Shown piece by piece: positions 12,301 through 23,328 of a DNA stretch of 64,000 bases (its first letter is position 1; each line of letters opens with the position of its first letter). The DNA is from Lineus longissimus (taxonomy: Eukaryota > Nemertea > Pilidiophora > Heteronemertea > Lineidae): positions 4,774,001-4,838,000 of the forward strand of contig NC_088308.1 of the NCBI RefSeq assembly GCF_910592395.1, written 5' to 3'. The notes under the pieces are model-generated. The model worked only from the letters and a program-made list of their open reading frames with translations, was not told the DNA's origin and searched no databases. Position numbers and translations under genes: made by a program.

Positions 12301-15262
12301 GCTTCTCTTTTTCCGACTATTTTAACCGGTAACTCCAAACATCGCCATTCCATCGTGTCCCTGAGAGTTTTCAAATAAACATTTTAAAAAGGTTGATTTT
12401 GTCCCGAATGCCTATGTATGTCTAAACAGCATCCCCAAACTCTAAACATGTATATGCTGCTACTGGTGTTGGAATTGAAAAAGGGTATGGCTAGTATAGC
12501 TTAATGGATTTAAATCTTCGATACTGATCTGGGCAATTCATTGCATCATTCATGACATTTTTACAACTTTCTTGCATGTTCAATGATTCAAGTATTGAAG
12601 TACTCACTTCAGCGGAATCAATTCTGATATACGGGATTTCAAGGTATCGATCGGGGCTTCGTTAGCATCTTAGGAAGATTTCGAAACGTCCTTGGAATTT
12701 GGCGACATAAACGTCCCTGAATGATTGCGACAGGGTTGGACCATTTGGGTTTACACAATCAGATCGTCGGATGCAGTTGCGATACGTTGTACATGTATAT
12801 CCTTTCCACGTACATAACTGAATTTAATCAGAGCCTATTCGAATCTGTTAAAAGAGCACTTCCTCCTGAATGGAATATGGGATATATAAGAGAGACGCTG
12901 AGTTCTTTCTAACTGTATGATGATCATTTTATTCTTTAAAAGCACAATCTGTCTTACACTACTCTTCTGATAGCAAAAACAAACAATCCAATATTGGCAC
13001 CGTTCATATTGGAGAGTTTCCATCTATTTGGCCTTATCGAGCTGACACTGTACGAAAGGCGCAAACTAAACTATAAACTTGTCTAATTTGTCCATTCCTA
13101 ATCTATCGTTCAGGTACACTGCCATAATCCACCCCTTAAAGCCTCGGATGAGCGGGAAGACCGCTATAGGTGCTATAGCTCTGATCTGGGCCATCTCAGT
13201 AGTCCTTGCCGTGCCGAACCTCTGGTTTGGCGAGTTACAGTACAATCCACTGCGTACAATCTGTTACCTACACTGGCCCGATGGTGCGTTCAACACCTGG
13301 GATATGTCGTAAGTACCTCCTCGTACAAATATATGACTCGCCAACGATGGGCAAGACAAACGTCTGAAACAAAGAAAAGACAATTTGTGATCTATGATTT
13401 CACACAGCCATAAGATGTCTTAATTTTTCCATCCAAGAAATATTTCCCGACCAAAAGCTACCACGTCATGGACCAATAACCATACCATCAATTCATATTT
13501 CAGGTACGCCGTAATCTTGCTGTTCAGTAACTATATCGTCCCTTTACTCGCGTGTACGATAGCGTACTCCTGGGTTGGATTGGAGCTATGGGGAAGCCGA
13601 ACCATCGGTGAGAATACGTTTAGGCAGGGGGAAAGCATCCGGTCAAAGAGAAAGGTAAGTTCACACTTTGAGAAACGATATTTTCCACACCAAGTATTAC
13701 TTAAAATCTATGTAATATTATAACTAGAAATTACTAATACATGTGTCACATAGCAACTTACGATTGCTACTGATGGCGCTAAATTTTGAAAAGGTATTGC
13801 TCATGTGGAGAGATAGGCGGTGCAAGGGAACCTGTATGGAGCGGGGGAGGCTTCTTGGAGGGTTTGGTAATGGAGGGAACATGGTATGGAGAGGGAGGCT
13901 TCAACGAAGCTTTAGTAACAATGGACAGGTATGGAGAGGGAGGCGTTTAAGGAGGCTTTGGATGGGACATGTATGGAGAAGGAGGAGGCTACATGGCGTA
14001 ATCGAACGGACATGTGCATGTTTGTTTTCCTTGACACGTAATTTTTCTGACGACATTTTTCAGGTTGTGAAGATGATGATTATCGTAGTGTTTATATTCG
14101 GCGTTTGTTGGTTACCACAGCATGTGTACTTCATCGTAGCTTCCATAGACATGTCCGTGGCACACCAGCCGTACACCCAACATGTCTACCTGGTCATATA
14201 CTGGGTAGCTATGAGCAATTCCATGTATAACGCCTTCATCTACTGTTGGATGAACTCGAGGTAAGTAACCAGTCAGACAAGGATCCCCATTTTGCGAGTT
14301 GTCAGCGATTCGGGGACTGGAGTTTCACCCTTTTTCGCCAGGGGAATTGACTACACCCCTCACGTCCTAGTCGTGTCCGCCGTCGCTAGATTTACGAGTT
14401 ATACTAGCAATATTTTTCTAGACTCTTCCCGGAGATCTAGATAAATTGTATCGTGTTGACATTTTCTGTAGCATCTATACCATTAAACCGTTATTAAGAT
14501 TGATCGGCATTTTGGCCACTGGGAATTGGAACTACCGTCACGATTGTCCGTTTGGTGATTTTTAGCACAGAATACGTTGCAGTTGCAAATCCTCAACGCC
14601 TTTCTTTGCTGCAAGACTAGTATTACCCAATCAAATATTTAAATTGTCACCAACCAGGAGTTCTTTTATCAGTTATTCTGCCAAAGCTGTGTCATTAGTT
14701 TAACTTATCTTCACGTTTGACTGTCGTTTACTAAGCTGCGTAGCATCAATCCCGATTCACGCCAGGATTTCATCCCAAGCAAAACCTGTTGGTGGAATGT
14801 TGGCAGTAAATTGCATTACAATTAAGGTACATCTACAGCCAGATAGATCAGAACCAACAAAACGGTTCAGTGATTCTTGACGCACTCCCTCTTTGAGCAT
14901 CTATCTGTACTCGGACTCGGAGCTAATTTCGAAGTTTTATTTTCGTCTCCAGATTCCGAGAGGGATTCCGATACGCGTTCAGGTGGCTACCGTGTGTAAA
15001 TTGGAGGCCCTCGGAGCGCTTAGGATTGAGAATGGGCGGTCCATCTTACCGGCAACAGAGTGTCAGCGTAACGGAGACCACGCGGTGTGAGCGCAACGGC
15101 TCGCTCATGCAAACCATGGACTCGATGGACAGCGATGAGGGACAGGCCGTGTGCCCTGGCTCTCAAAGGCGCCATCCTGGGGGACCAAGAGGACACTATC
15201 TTACCCCGCAGTATCATCACCTCGATCACAAAGACATGAAGATTGCGGAAAATGTTATGTAG
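9302..15262 (+). CDS. Tachykinin-receptor-like class A GPCR, five coding exons
   Basis: Coding exons 9302-9762, 13114-13308, 13504-13654, 14064-14260 and 14953-15262 (stop included) join in phase through GT-AG introns and give 437 aa. The start ATG has a good context (gccATGg). The N-terminus is extracellular with NxT sites. TM1 carries GNIVIMW, TM2 LAIAD, and TM3 ends in AIDRY (D153-R154-Y155), with the DRY codon split by intron 1. LYCKF and TICYL supply the usual disulfide pair. The third loop has GSRTIGENT and SKRKVVKMM, TM6 has CWLP (284-287), and the tail begins MNSRFREGFRYAFRWLPC with a likely palmitoylated Cys. These are tachykinin/neurokinin receptor hallmarks, of the protostome TkR type. 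By family knowledge it is a plasma-membrane receptor for tachykinin-like peptides, probably Gq-coupled. Odd point: the TM7 NPxxY motif reads NAFIY (N325-Y329). The ligand is not shown by sequence. Confidence 0.93.
10731..11482. repeat. Inverted-repeat (foldback/MITE-like) element in receptor intron 1
   Basis: The first ~180 bases (10731-10915) recur in reverse complement at about 11270-11482, with frequent mismatches. Shared landmarks are TGATGCCATCCCAGCGG on the left against its complement around 11415-11431, and CTTTGATCTGGTCCC against GGGACAAGATCAAAG. There is no coding potential between the arms. Exact ends and target duplication were not resolved. The diverged arms suggest an old insertion. 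Confidence 0.7.
11849..11879. repeat. Short perfect hairpin
   Basis: GATCCTGCATG and its exact reverse complement are separated by nine bases, within receptor intron 1. No function can be assigned. Confidence 0.5.
13833..13995 (+). repeat. G-rich imperfect tandem repeat in receptor intron 3
   Basis: Four imperfect occurrences of a TATGGAGAGGGAGGC-like motif follow one another about 40-50 bases apart. They lie within the 409-bp intron between 13654 and 14064. The strand asymmetry (G/A-rich on +) is marked compared with the flanks. Confidence 0.6.
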
Positions 15263-15334
15263 TTTGCACGTGCAGAAATGACTTTTCTTTTGAACGTTAA
15301 AACAATCAATCAGATGTATATATATTTTAAGTAA

Positions 15335-15340
15335 AATAAA
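15335..15340 (+). terminator. Polyadenylation signal AATAAA of the receptor gene
   Basis: AATAAA lies 73 bases after the receptor stop codon, in an A+T-rich 3' region, and is the nearest candidate. A second AATAAA at 16970-16975 could serve a longer 3' UTR. Confidence 0.5.
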
Positions 15341-15713
15341 CAAACTGCCCTGCTGTGGTAAATAGCGGCAACAATGCTGGTGTCATCTATCCTGTAACGA
15401 TAATTGGCTTATTATCTACATGTAAATATTTGCTAATATTTCGACCGGCATCTTCCATTTCCATTTGCATTTCCAAGACGAATTGATGAATCAAGGGAGG
15501 GTACTTTAACTAATATTGTGGTTATTGTTGACGTTTAGTACTCCCTACCATCCGTTGAATGGGTCGCTAAGCTTTGAACAGTTGAATCGTGTCTTACACT
15601 CATGCGGATGAAATACCACTTTCAACATACCGTAAATCGCCGAATTTTCCAGGGAACACCAGTTTCAATGTGGTTTTTCTTTCTTCTAAAGGCACTTCCG
15701 TATACTCATTGAA

Positions 15714-16135
15714 AAACATCATCATCATTTTCACGATCATCATTATCATCATCATAATCACCACCCCCATCGTCATCGTCATCATCATCATCATCATCAG
15801 CAACAACGACATCAGCATTACCATTACCATCATCATCATTATTATAACTTTCGCCATCATCATCACCATCGTCGTCGTCGTCATCATCATAATCATCACC
15901 AACAGCATCAGCTTTATCGTCATCAGCATCGGCATCATCATCAGAACTATCTTAATCATTATTAGCCCATCGAAATAGGCTTCGATCCGCGGCGCTGTAT
16001 CGTCGCCGTCGTCTTCGTCATCGTCATCAACATCACCACCAGCATCATCATCACTACCATCATCATTATCACCATATTCATTACTAGTATCATCATCATT
16101 ATCATCATTATTATCATCACCATCATCATCATGCA
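15714..16135. repeat. ATC/CAT trinucleotide microsatellite block
   Basis: Roughly 420 bases are dominated by ATC/CAT triplets with variants (ATT, GTC, ACC). They are interrupted around 15965-16010 by non-repeat sequence containing CGATCCGCGGCGC. The block sits ~400 bases after the receptor polyadenylation signal. Met/Ile/Asp-rich open frames across it are by-products of the repeat. Confidence 0.9.
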
Positions 16136-16139
16136 ACGA

Positions 16140-17322
16140 TAAACAACAGGTCTTAAGACGAAAAAAAATGACGATGTCACCTTCCAAATCATAGAATGCC
16201 CCTTGTTCTTCCTTTCATTGTAACAAATGGGTACGCAAGGTTGTCAGCTCATGTGTACATGTATGCGTTAAAGCTATCTGGCCAATAGGGTGTCACTATC
16301 ACTATAATACATTACTGGTACTTGACCACAACTCTTCTCGGTTTGACATAGAAATGGACATCTAATATCACATGCTAACAGGAATCGCCTAATTGATCCA
16401 ACTACATTACTTTAAAATTCTATCCAAGTCGTAAAATTCAATTTATCGAACGTATGAACTACGATTCCGATGCTGCTCTAAGCTTTGAACAAGATGCAAT
16501 CAGGACTCCGACAATTACTGAAGAAAGGGATGCTCAGAATCTGATTATGTTGCCTAGGATTTATTTTCATGGCCTTATGTGGAATACTTCCGTGGGTACG
16601 GGGTGCCTTATCTAGCTATGAGAAAGTGACAATCTTTATGTATTTAGTGCAATTTCCAAATACGTATGTTGAACTTCAACCCAATCCTAGCCCCAGGACT
16701 AACAGGTTTGACACTAGCAGATTAGTGTGACTACTCGAATAAGACAATTCGAAAAACGTCGGCCAAAATATTGTCAATGTTAATGTAAATATTGTTGATA
16801 AACTTTAACATTTATGTTTGTACTGTAATGATAGTATAACGATATCAATATAATAGTATTAATGAATTATAGTGCCATTATGTAAATTGTATCATTGTGT
16901 ACATTAGAAGTAGATATTATTTATTAACATGTTGATTGCATATTTTATTGCTGTTGATTGATATGAGATAATAAAGAGTGTTGATCTTGTATATCAAGTT
17001 CTTTTCCTCTTTTTCTCAAAAAAGCAAGAGCTAATGTCATGTTGTGGCTCACACATCGATTCAGCATATAGGTTTATACGCGGACGCATGAAGCCATTCT
17101 TGGTTGACGCTTTTGGATGGTTAAGCATATTTTCCAATTACCAACACTGACATCATGTGACCATGGTCTTTTTACAGGGTGACTAGCCAATGCAGCGATA
17201 GGATATCAAGATAACAGGATAATGCATTATCTAGTCAACATCCCACAGTGACATTCGCCTGTACAGTACCTACATTATGTACATGGCTGCATGTGCTAGA
17301 AATTAACCGAAAACGAGTTTGA
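16140..17322. other. Gene-free stretch, possible distal receptor 3' UTR
   Basis: A+T-rich sequence at 16750-16980 ending in AATAAA (16970) could be an alternative distal 3' end of the receptor transcript. Otherwise nothing recognised. Confidence 0.35.
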
Positions 17323-17552
17323 GATGATAAATAAAATAAACTTATTTACAAACTAAAATATCACTCGTATTTACCTGAAACTAACGTAAAGAAAAATAAG
17401 TCGTAGATCTAAAATACTCCGGAAATAAAACGACTATGATTTTAACCTGAGATAACAAAAAAGGACTATTAGGCTTTTTCAGAAATAAATGATCGTAAAT
17501 GTCCACGTCATTTCAGGCCTCGGTGCAAACACTACATGATCGATTTCGCCAT
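17323..17552 (+). repeat. Direct repeat, copy A
   Basis: It starts GATGATAAATAAAATAAAC and includes ATATCACTCGTATTTACCTG, ATAAGTCGTAGATCTA and AACCTGAGATAACAAAAAAGGA. The same blocks recur in order at 17911-18336, with about 85% agreement by eye. Confidence 0.75.
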
Positions 17553-17910
17553 AAATTGTACAACGAACTTCGTATTTATGCCACGTACCTCGTAATTAGG
17601 TAGGATTCGTAATCCGTACTAAAACGACGAAATACGATGTAACCATGGTCTGCGGTTTCATCAGGTCGTGTGCCAATTCTTTTGCGCGAGGCTCGTTAAA
17701 ATCATATTTTGTACAACGACGGCGTAGGTTTCCTCTGAGGTCTACAGTTTACTGACGCTCAGCTCTCAACTCGATATTCATATATTAACAGCCGTATTTC
17801 TTTCCGCGCTGTACCAAACCACTTCATTGCTAATGCCGCTTATAAAACCATGTACACACGAACGTCCAAAGTGTATAACACCTGTAACTGCAAGAAATGT
17901 ACAGAAAACT

Positions 17911-18336
17911 GATGATAAATGAAATAACTTTATTTACACACTCAAATATCACTCGTATTTACCTGAACCTGAACTAGAAGAAAAATAAGTCGTAAAATAT
18001 CACTCGTATTTACCTGAACCTGGGCCCGGTTGTTCAAAACAGATTTTGTCACTTACGCTGGCGTTAACTTAGCTAGGCGGTCTATCTCCTTCAGTTCAGC
18101 CCTTAGACTTAACGCCGAGTTAAGTTAACACCTGCGTTGGTGACGAAACTTGTTCTGAACAACCGGGCCCTGAGCGTGAAGCAAAATAAGTCGTAGATCT
18201 AGAATACTCCCGAAAGTAAACGACTTAAAATTCTAACCTGAGATAACGAAAAAGGAGGCTTACTGGGCTCTTTCAGGAGTAAATGTCCACTTCTTTTTGG
18301 CCGGGCTGCTGTGCAAAACCTACTGGACCGATTTCT
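17911..18336 (+). repeat. Direct repeat, copy B, interrupted by a MITE
   Basis: Same order of blocks as copy A, about 590 bases downstream. It has an extra internal duplication of the ATATCACTCGTATTTACCTG segment and the 149-bp MITE at 18022-18170. Confidence 0.75.
18022..18170. mobile_element. Palindromic MITE, GGGCCCGGTTGTTCAAAAC family, copy 2
   Basis: 149 bases with both termini intact (GGGCCCGGTTGTTC ... CAACCGGGCCC) and high similarity to the copy at 3000-3128. It is inserted in the second copy of a local duplication. Comparing the interrupted and uninterrupted text gives ACCTGAAC-CTG [element] CTG-AGCG, i.e. a 3-bp CTG target duplication if the ends are GGCCC...GGGCC. Confidence 0.85.
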
Positions 18337-18621
18337 TATTAGCAAAAAAACGATTGGTGCCCTTTGACGATTTCGAGGGATCTGGGACAGGGAACAGACT
18401 CCCACCTTTGAAATTGGTCTTCACTTCATTTTGAAGGCGTTCTAATTGCTATAGGATTTCAAGTTCTAGTCAAAATGGTGGTACCTATGGTTCACCGTTA
18501 AGCTTGAAAAAGGACGTGGCCAATATGAAAAAGCCGGGAGCCACCATTGCAAATTATCATTGTTTATATCAGAGTCTTTCAAATAAACAATTTATTACGA
18601 CTCTGTTTGTACGTTGTAGCC

Positions 18622-21600
18622 TCATGGAGGGGTGTCACCGCACAACTGAAACATATTCGTACTGTTGTAATAACAAGGTCCAGGGACGCAGGTGCGTATC
18701 CCTAAGGTGTTTTCTAAAAAATTCATGGACGTTAAATATGTTTTCTTCTGTTCCGCCTTTAAGGTTTCATTGCATTTAGGGTCTCCATTTTTCGGCTGAG
18801 TACCTAGAAGAGAATTTGAGATAATAGACATGCTGGTTTCAATATTTTTATCTGTAAAATTTGTTCGCTGTAGCACCAGTTTGGTTTTTTCGGCAAATAT
18901 TTTTCGGCCTGAATTCTAATAACACGGACATCATGTAAAACAGACAGTCTGTCACCTTTTCCCCCAAGAATTTCGTAATGATCAGCACTTTGTTCGAAAT
19001 TTTTCAATCTATTTTTCATTCCCAGGCGATAAATCTTCAGCAGGCTGTTTACTTTAGTCACTCTTGATACACGCGCTGGTGATGTACATTGTAACCTCGG
19101 CAATAAATGGATCATCAGCATCGCTTCGTAACAAGTCTTGCCTACTAGGTTCGCTAAGATTTGAATTGTGTTGGCTGGAACAAGTGGTGACATCCGGCGT
19201 TTTCAAAAGCTACTTAACTTTAGTTTGTCAATGCCTGTGTTCTCCTTTAAATTAAAAACACTCTTCCCTATGCATACTCACGCACGCACTTGCCCAATGG
19301 GGTCCATTCGCCGGTTTCTTGGCACTGGTAAATATCAGCATTGTCTGGTTTCAGACTGTACACTGAACGTTGCGTACAATCAACTTGACACGTAAAGTAC
19401 GGGTTGTTGATTGAACATGTCATTATGGTGTGGTCGGTGATCGTTGATGTTGCCCATTTAAGGTCACAGTTATATGCTGAAAAGAACGGCAACTGTGAAA
19501 GCTCACCCCCCATAATTACCCAAACATTCCACTAGCTTCGAATGGAATTAAAGTTGACTGATCTTTCCGCAAAACAGAGTTTTCCACAAACTAAGAGCTA
19601 AAACAAAAATTGGAAAAACGTCAAACACTTTCAGAAAGAAAAAAATTATTACAGGAGAACAAATTGTATTGAAGTATAAATTCCGCACACTGCCGGTCGT
19701 TAAAAAAATTGTAAATTTGTAATTGAATTTGAAAAGTCCGATCCCCAATTGTGCAAATACATACTAAATGTAAATTTCAACATGGCCGCTGTGTAGACAG
19801 ATAATGCTAAGAAAGCATGTTAGCTTATAACCACATGTTGTTTCTTGTACATCAATGCACATGTAACAACATGTCAGCATGATGTTATGAGCTAACATGC
19901 TTTCTAACAACCGGACCCAAGTTTCAGCTACTGCGTAATTACAACTGCACGGAACTACGGCATTGCGTACAGCTACAATATTGCCTTGGCCCATCGGTAA
20001 TGACGAACGACGTACATGTACCTCTTTAAGCATTAGAATTAGATAATATTTTCATCCTCCCATTTTTCAGAGTTTTCTTCGCTCAATTAACGCATCGACA
20101 GAGCAAAAAATACCCTTTAGTCGCCTACCTAAGACCCACAACATGTATGAGCAGTTAGCCTCGTTCTCAGCAGCATCCCATACCTTCGCGGTGATGTTAT
20201 AGCGACCGTAAGGAAGACGTGTCCCTGAAAAGATATTTAGAATTCACATGAAGAATCGAAAAATCATCAAATCAGCCCCTCAAAAGAATACATACCTCTT
20301 TTCCTGCAGTAAAGGTTCATAATGCTTTTATACTCAATAGCATTCCGCGACGTTACTATTTATAGCTCACAAGGTCATTTGAATAAGATATTGATGACGT
20401 TTTAGTCACGTGACAGTCGGACATCGACACTTATTTCTACGCATTTGAGCTTATTTCAAAGTCAATTATCTTTGACCCTGCATTGTTTTTAGCATGAATG
20501 ATACCATAGAGTCAGAGAGAGAAATATTCAGAACAATTATGTAGTATTTCCAACACTCGGACATGTGCCAGATTGAATCTAACTGCCCTAGTTAGAACGC
20601 CTGAATCCATTACGAAACCGCATGTTTGTCCGACATTGCCTGTAATTCAGCAGCTGCAGTGACGTCATCTTCGCGGAATGCTATTTCAATGTATTAGTTT
20701 CTTGTAAAAGCCAGTGAGGCTGTTACAGATAAACATGTAGGCAATAGTACCTACAAACATATTGACATGTTGGGTGGCTCTAGGAAAGAACATCCCATGA
20801 TTGTTTTTACCATGAAGAAATAATTTTCTGAAATATCTCTGTCGATTGACTTATTCTCTCGATCTCTATCTCGAGATATTACCTCGATCGATTGAGTGCT
20901 GGATTTTTTTCAAAATTCCGATGCATATTGAAGTTACATCAGTCATCATACATCGTAGTTCTATAATTCTACATGTACATGTACCTTAAACTTTTTTTTC
21001 TTCTCTAGAATAGTGTGTCCTTTACAACGAATTTATTAATTTTACACAAGTTTTAGTTATATCACGAATTTCGTAAAGATTATACTTTGGTCTTCGTAGT
21101 AATTTCATACAAATAGATGTATATAGGATCGTTATTATACCATGCACCTCGAAACCTTGTAGTTACGGTATACATATACATGTATGTCACGTACTTCGTA
21201 AAAAATTATATCATGAACCGCATGAATAAGGCATGTATTACGAACTTCGTATTTACGCCAAGTGCATGTATACGTACTTCGTAATTATACCATGAATTTC
21301 GTAATTATTCTCCGGACTTCTCGTCAATTACAAAACGACCTCGTACAGATAGAAGCTTGGTTTTCCTTCGAAGAAATCAATGTACCTTGTGTAATAGTCG
21401 ATGAATTTCCAGTTATATTCACGTTATCTGTAAACGTTGGTTCCGTCCAGTAAACAGGCTGGTGAGGTGTACTCGAAACGAAGGTATCATCCCCACATTT
21501 CACGAGGCTAGGTGGCACTCTGTCGGGTGCTGGTGTCACTGTTGGCGTCACTGTGTCGGGTGATGGCGTCACTGTGTCGGGTGCTGCCTGCTGCGGGAGA

Positions 21601-22067
21601 AAAACTGAAATAAAAAAGTGTGAAAAATGAGATACCAAGTCAGTTCACAGTCCCAGTGAAAGGTTGTAAACACAAAAATATGATACGTGTATATACATAA
21701 TGCTCCTTTATACATTTAGTGCATCTATAAAAACGTAAACAATAATTACACGCAGTTTATTTGTGTATTCTCTGTACTAAATATTATCAAAAACACAGTT
21801 TGTGATGTAGTATACACCCGTTATCGCGGCGGCACTCTCCAAAGCTCCTGCGTTATGTTTTGGATAATGCCCAGAGCATGGAGGTATTATTAAGAGTAAG
21901 ACGAAATTTGGCTGATGAAAATGAAAACAAACATCTCTCAAGGCATACAGTAGTAAGCAAGTATGATATGATTTCTTACCTGGTACGGTAATGGCGAGGA
22001 TGATTAGAGCTGTAAGTCCACAACCGACTCCGACACCTATGGCTACCTTTGTTCGTCGCTGCATCAT
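18622..22067 (-). CDS. Membrane-anchored HYR + CCP/sushi-like protein, five coding exons
   Basis: On the minus strand, exons 22067-21980, 21583-21386, 20224-20129, 19476-19282 and 18908-18622 (stop included) all join in phase 1 and give about 287 aa. A short basic N-terminus (MMQRRTK) precedes one hydrophobic segment (about 8-28), read as a type II signal anchor. A Pro/Thr-rich linker with repeated PDTVTP follows. Next is a hyalin-repeat (HYR) domain with PPSLVKCG, PVYWTEP, FTDNVNIT, LPYGRYNITAKVWDAAEN and CSYMLWVL, split over exons 2 and 3. Exon 4 encodes a six-cysteine CCP/sushi-like module ending YQCQETGEWTPLGKC. The last exon is Cys- and Asn-rich. HYR and CCP domains occur in adhesion and complement-like proteins, but no specific function can be assigned. 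The exon 2 acceptor was picked among adjacent CAGs because it alone keeps phase. The last exon boundary is the least certain. Confidence 0.72.
19690..20025. mobile_element. MITE-like element, GCCGTTCGTTAA family, with nested hairpin
   Basis: The left part (CCGGTCGTTAAAAAAATTG...TGGCCGCTGTG) matches the left arm of the element at 22874-23328. The right part (GGCATTGCGTA...ACGAACGACGTAC) resembles the complementary end. A separate hairpin (19807-19915) seems to be inserted in the middle. Ends are approximate. Confidence 0.5.
19807..19915. repeat. 109-bp hairpin
   Basis: AAGAAAGCATGTTAGCT is matched by AGCTAACATGCTTTCT, with inner AACCACATGTTG / CAACATG pairing. The following AACAACCGGACCC resembles the end of the GGGCCCGG MITE family. 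Confidence 0.65.
20772..20890. repeat. Diverged partial copy of the 54850-55002 palindromic element
   Basis: GGTGGCTCTAGGAAAGAACATC and the following ATCCCATGATT match the end of the palindromic element at 54850. GATCGAGAGAATAAGTC and AGAGATATTTC on the minus strand match its centre. It lies in an intron of the HYR/CCP gene. Confidence 0.55.
21050..21320 (+). repeat. Degenerate tandem array of ACTTCGTAATTATACCATGAA
   Basis: Repeated variants of CGTACTTCGTAATTAT followed by (A)CCATGAA or GCCA occur every 25-50 bases. The array lies in the HYR/CCP gene intron, next to its second exon. Similar text (CGAACTTCGTATTTATGCC) occurs at 17567-17590. Confidence 0.6.
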
Positions 22068-22873
22068 ATACCCTTTTCCAAAACACCTGGTGGTACCCCA
22101 GCCCTGGTCTTAGTCACATCGCGATTCGGCCGTTGCATTTATTGAATCAGCAGTTTGCCCCTGTAAGATATGTCCGATCGATAAAGGTTTGATATACTTT
22201 TGAATCAATAACAAATTTCCAAACCGTCAATGAGGAATTTTCTTCTCATTTCGGCTATTCAATTTTCAGTCTCTGACAACAAAATTGACAACAAAATTGA
22301 AAAAGTTGCCCGGCCCTAAAAAAGACCTTCACAATCCAGCGACAACCTCCAAAGGAAGTCAGCTTTAGACACAGGGATGGTGTCATCGGCAACTTATGAC
22401 AGATTTTGGTGAATAATATTTGCCTGTTAAAATGAAACGGGTTTTGAAACGCGAAAAAATACAAATAAAGTGTTTAAGAACGAAAAAGTCGAACACACAC
22501 TTTGGAATGAGTCAGAGCGTGACTTCTTTCTATTTTCACATATTTTTATGATTTTAAGTCCAGAAAATAAATTTAACTCGGCCTAATTTATTGGATCTTG
22601 AGCTCGACTCAAAGTTTACAGGACAGTGGAAAAGTCTTGATGTACACATTTTGCGACAATGCATGTTTTTTCCATGAATTATCAACATGCCCCCCTTTAG
22701 GCAGTCCTAGAAAAAATACGTTTGGCTTCTCCGCACCTACGTTTATTGCTTTACATTTTACACCGCTTGATCAGCTGCGATATGTTACAATATATATCAT
22801 AGATGTCAATTATGACAGGTTTGGTCCGCCACTAGTAATTTAATAGGTATTCACTCTCCATGTATAGGCCTCT

Positions 22874-23328
22874 AGGCTTAACTAAAAGGCTAACATGGAC
22901 GCCGTTCGTTAAAGATTTGAAATTCGTAATTGATTTCGAAAGTTTCGAATAGCATACCAGAATACATACACATACAAATTTTAGCATTGCCGCTGTGAAA
23001 ACTGATATTCATTTATCATAGAGACCAAGTTCCAGCAAATTCCTGGGCATAACCGCACTACATCATTGTGTATAACTGAATTTTTATTTTCCTGAAACAA
23101 CAGTAATTACGAACGGCGTATTCCTATATTGATCTTCTGAAATAGAAAATGCCGTATAGGGCAGTTATTCTCATGACTTGGATTTTATTGTATTTATATT
23201 CCTGTCTACACAACGGCATTGCTAAAATTTTTATTCAGTGCGTATTTGCGCAATTGGAAATTTTCAAATTCGATCGCAAATTCAAAATTTGTTTACGAAC
23301 GCCGTGCATGCAGGCCTTTAAGACATAA
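22874..23328. mobile_element. MITE-like element, GCCGTTCGTTAA family
   Basis: The arms at about 22874-23000 and 23205-23328 are complementary: GACGCCGTTCGTTAA / TTTACGAACGCCGTG, and AAATTTTAGCATTGCCGCTGTG / CACAACGGCATTGCTAAAATTT. The interior is non-coding. A one-ended match also exists near 46985-47065. Confidence 0.7.

Noticed and set aside
13743-14264. 173-codon open frame covering receptor intron 3 and exon 4
   Set aside because: Only the last 66 codons are receptor exon 4. The rest is intronic and preceded by stops, with clean GT/AG sites at 13655 and 14063.
15600-16187. 195-codon minus-strand and 129-codon plus-strand open frames rich in Met/Asp/Ile
   Set aside because: Direct translation of the ATC/CAT trinucleotide block; repeats without stops give long frames automatically.
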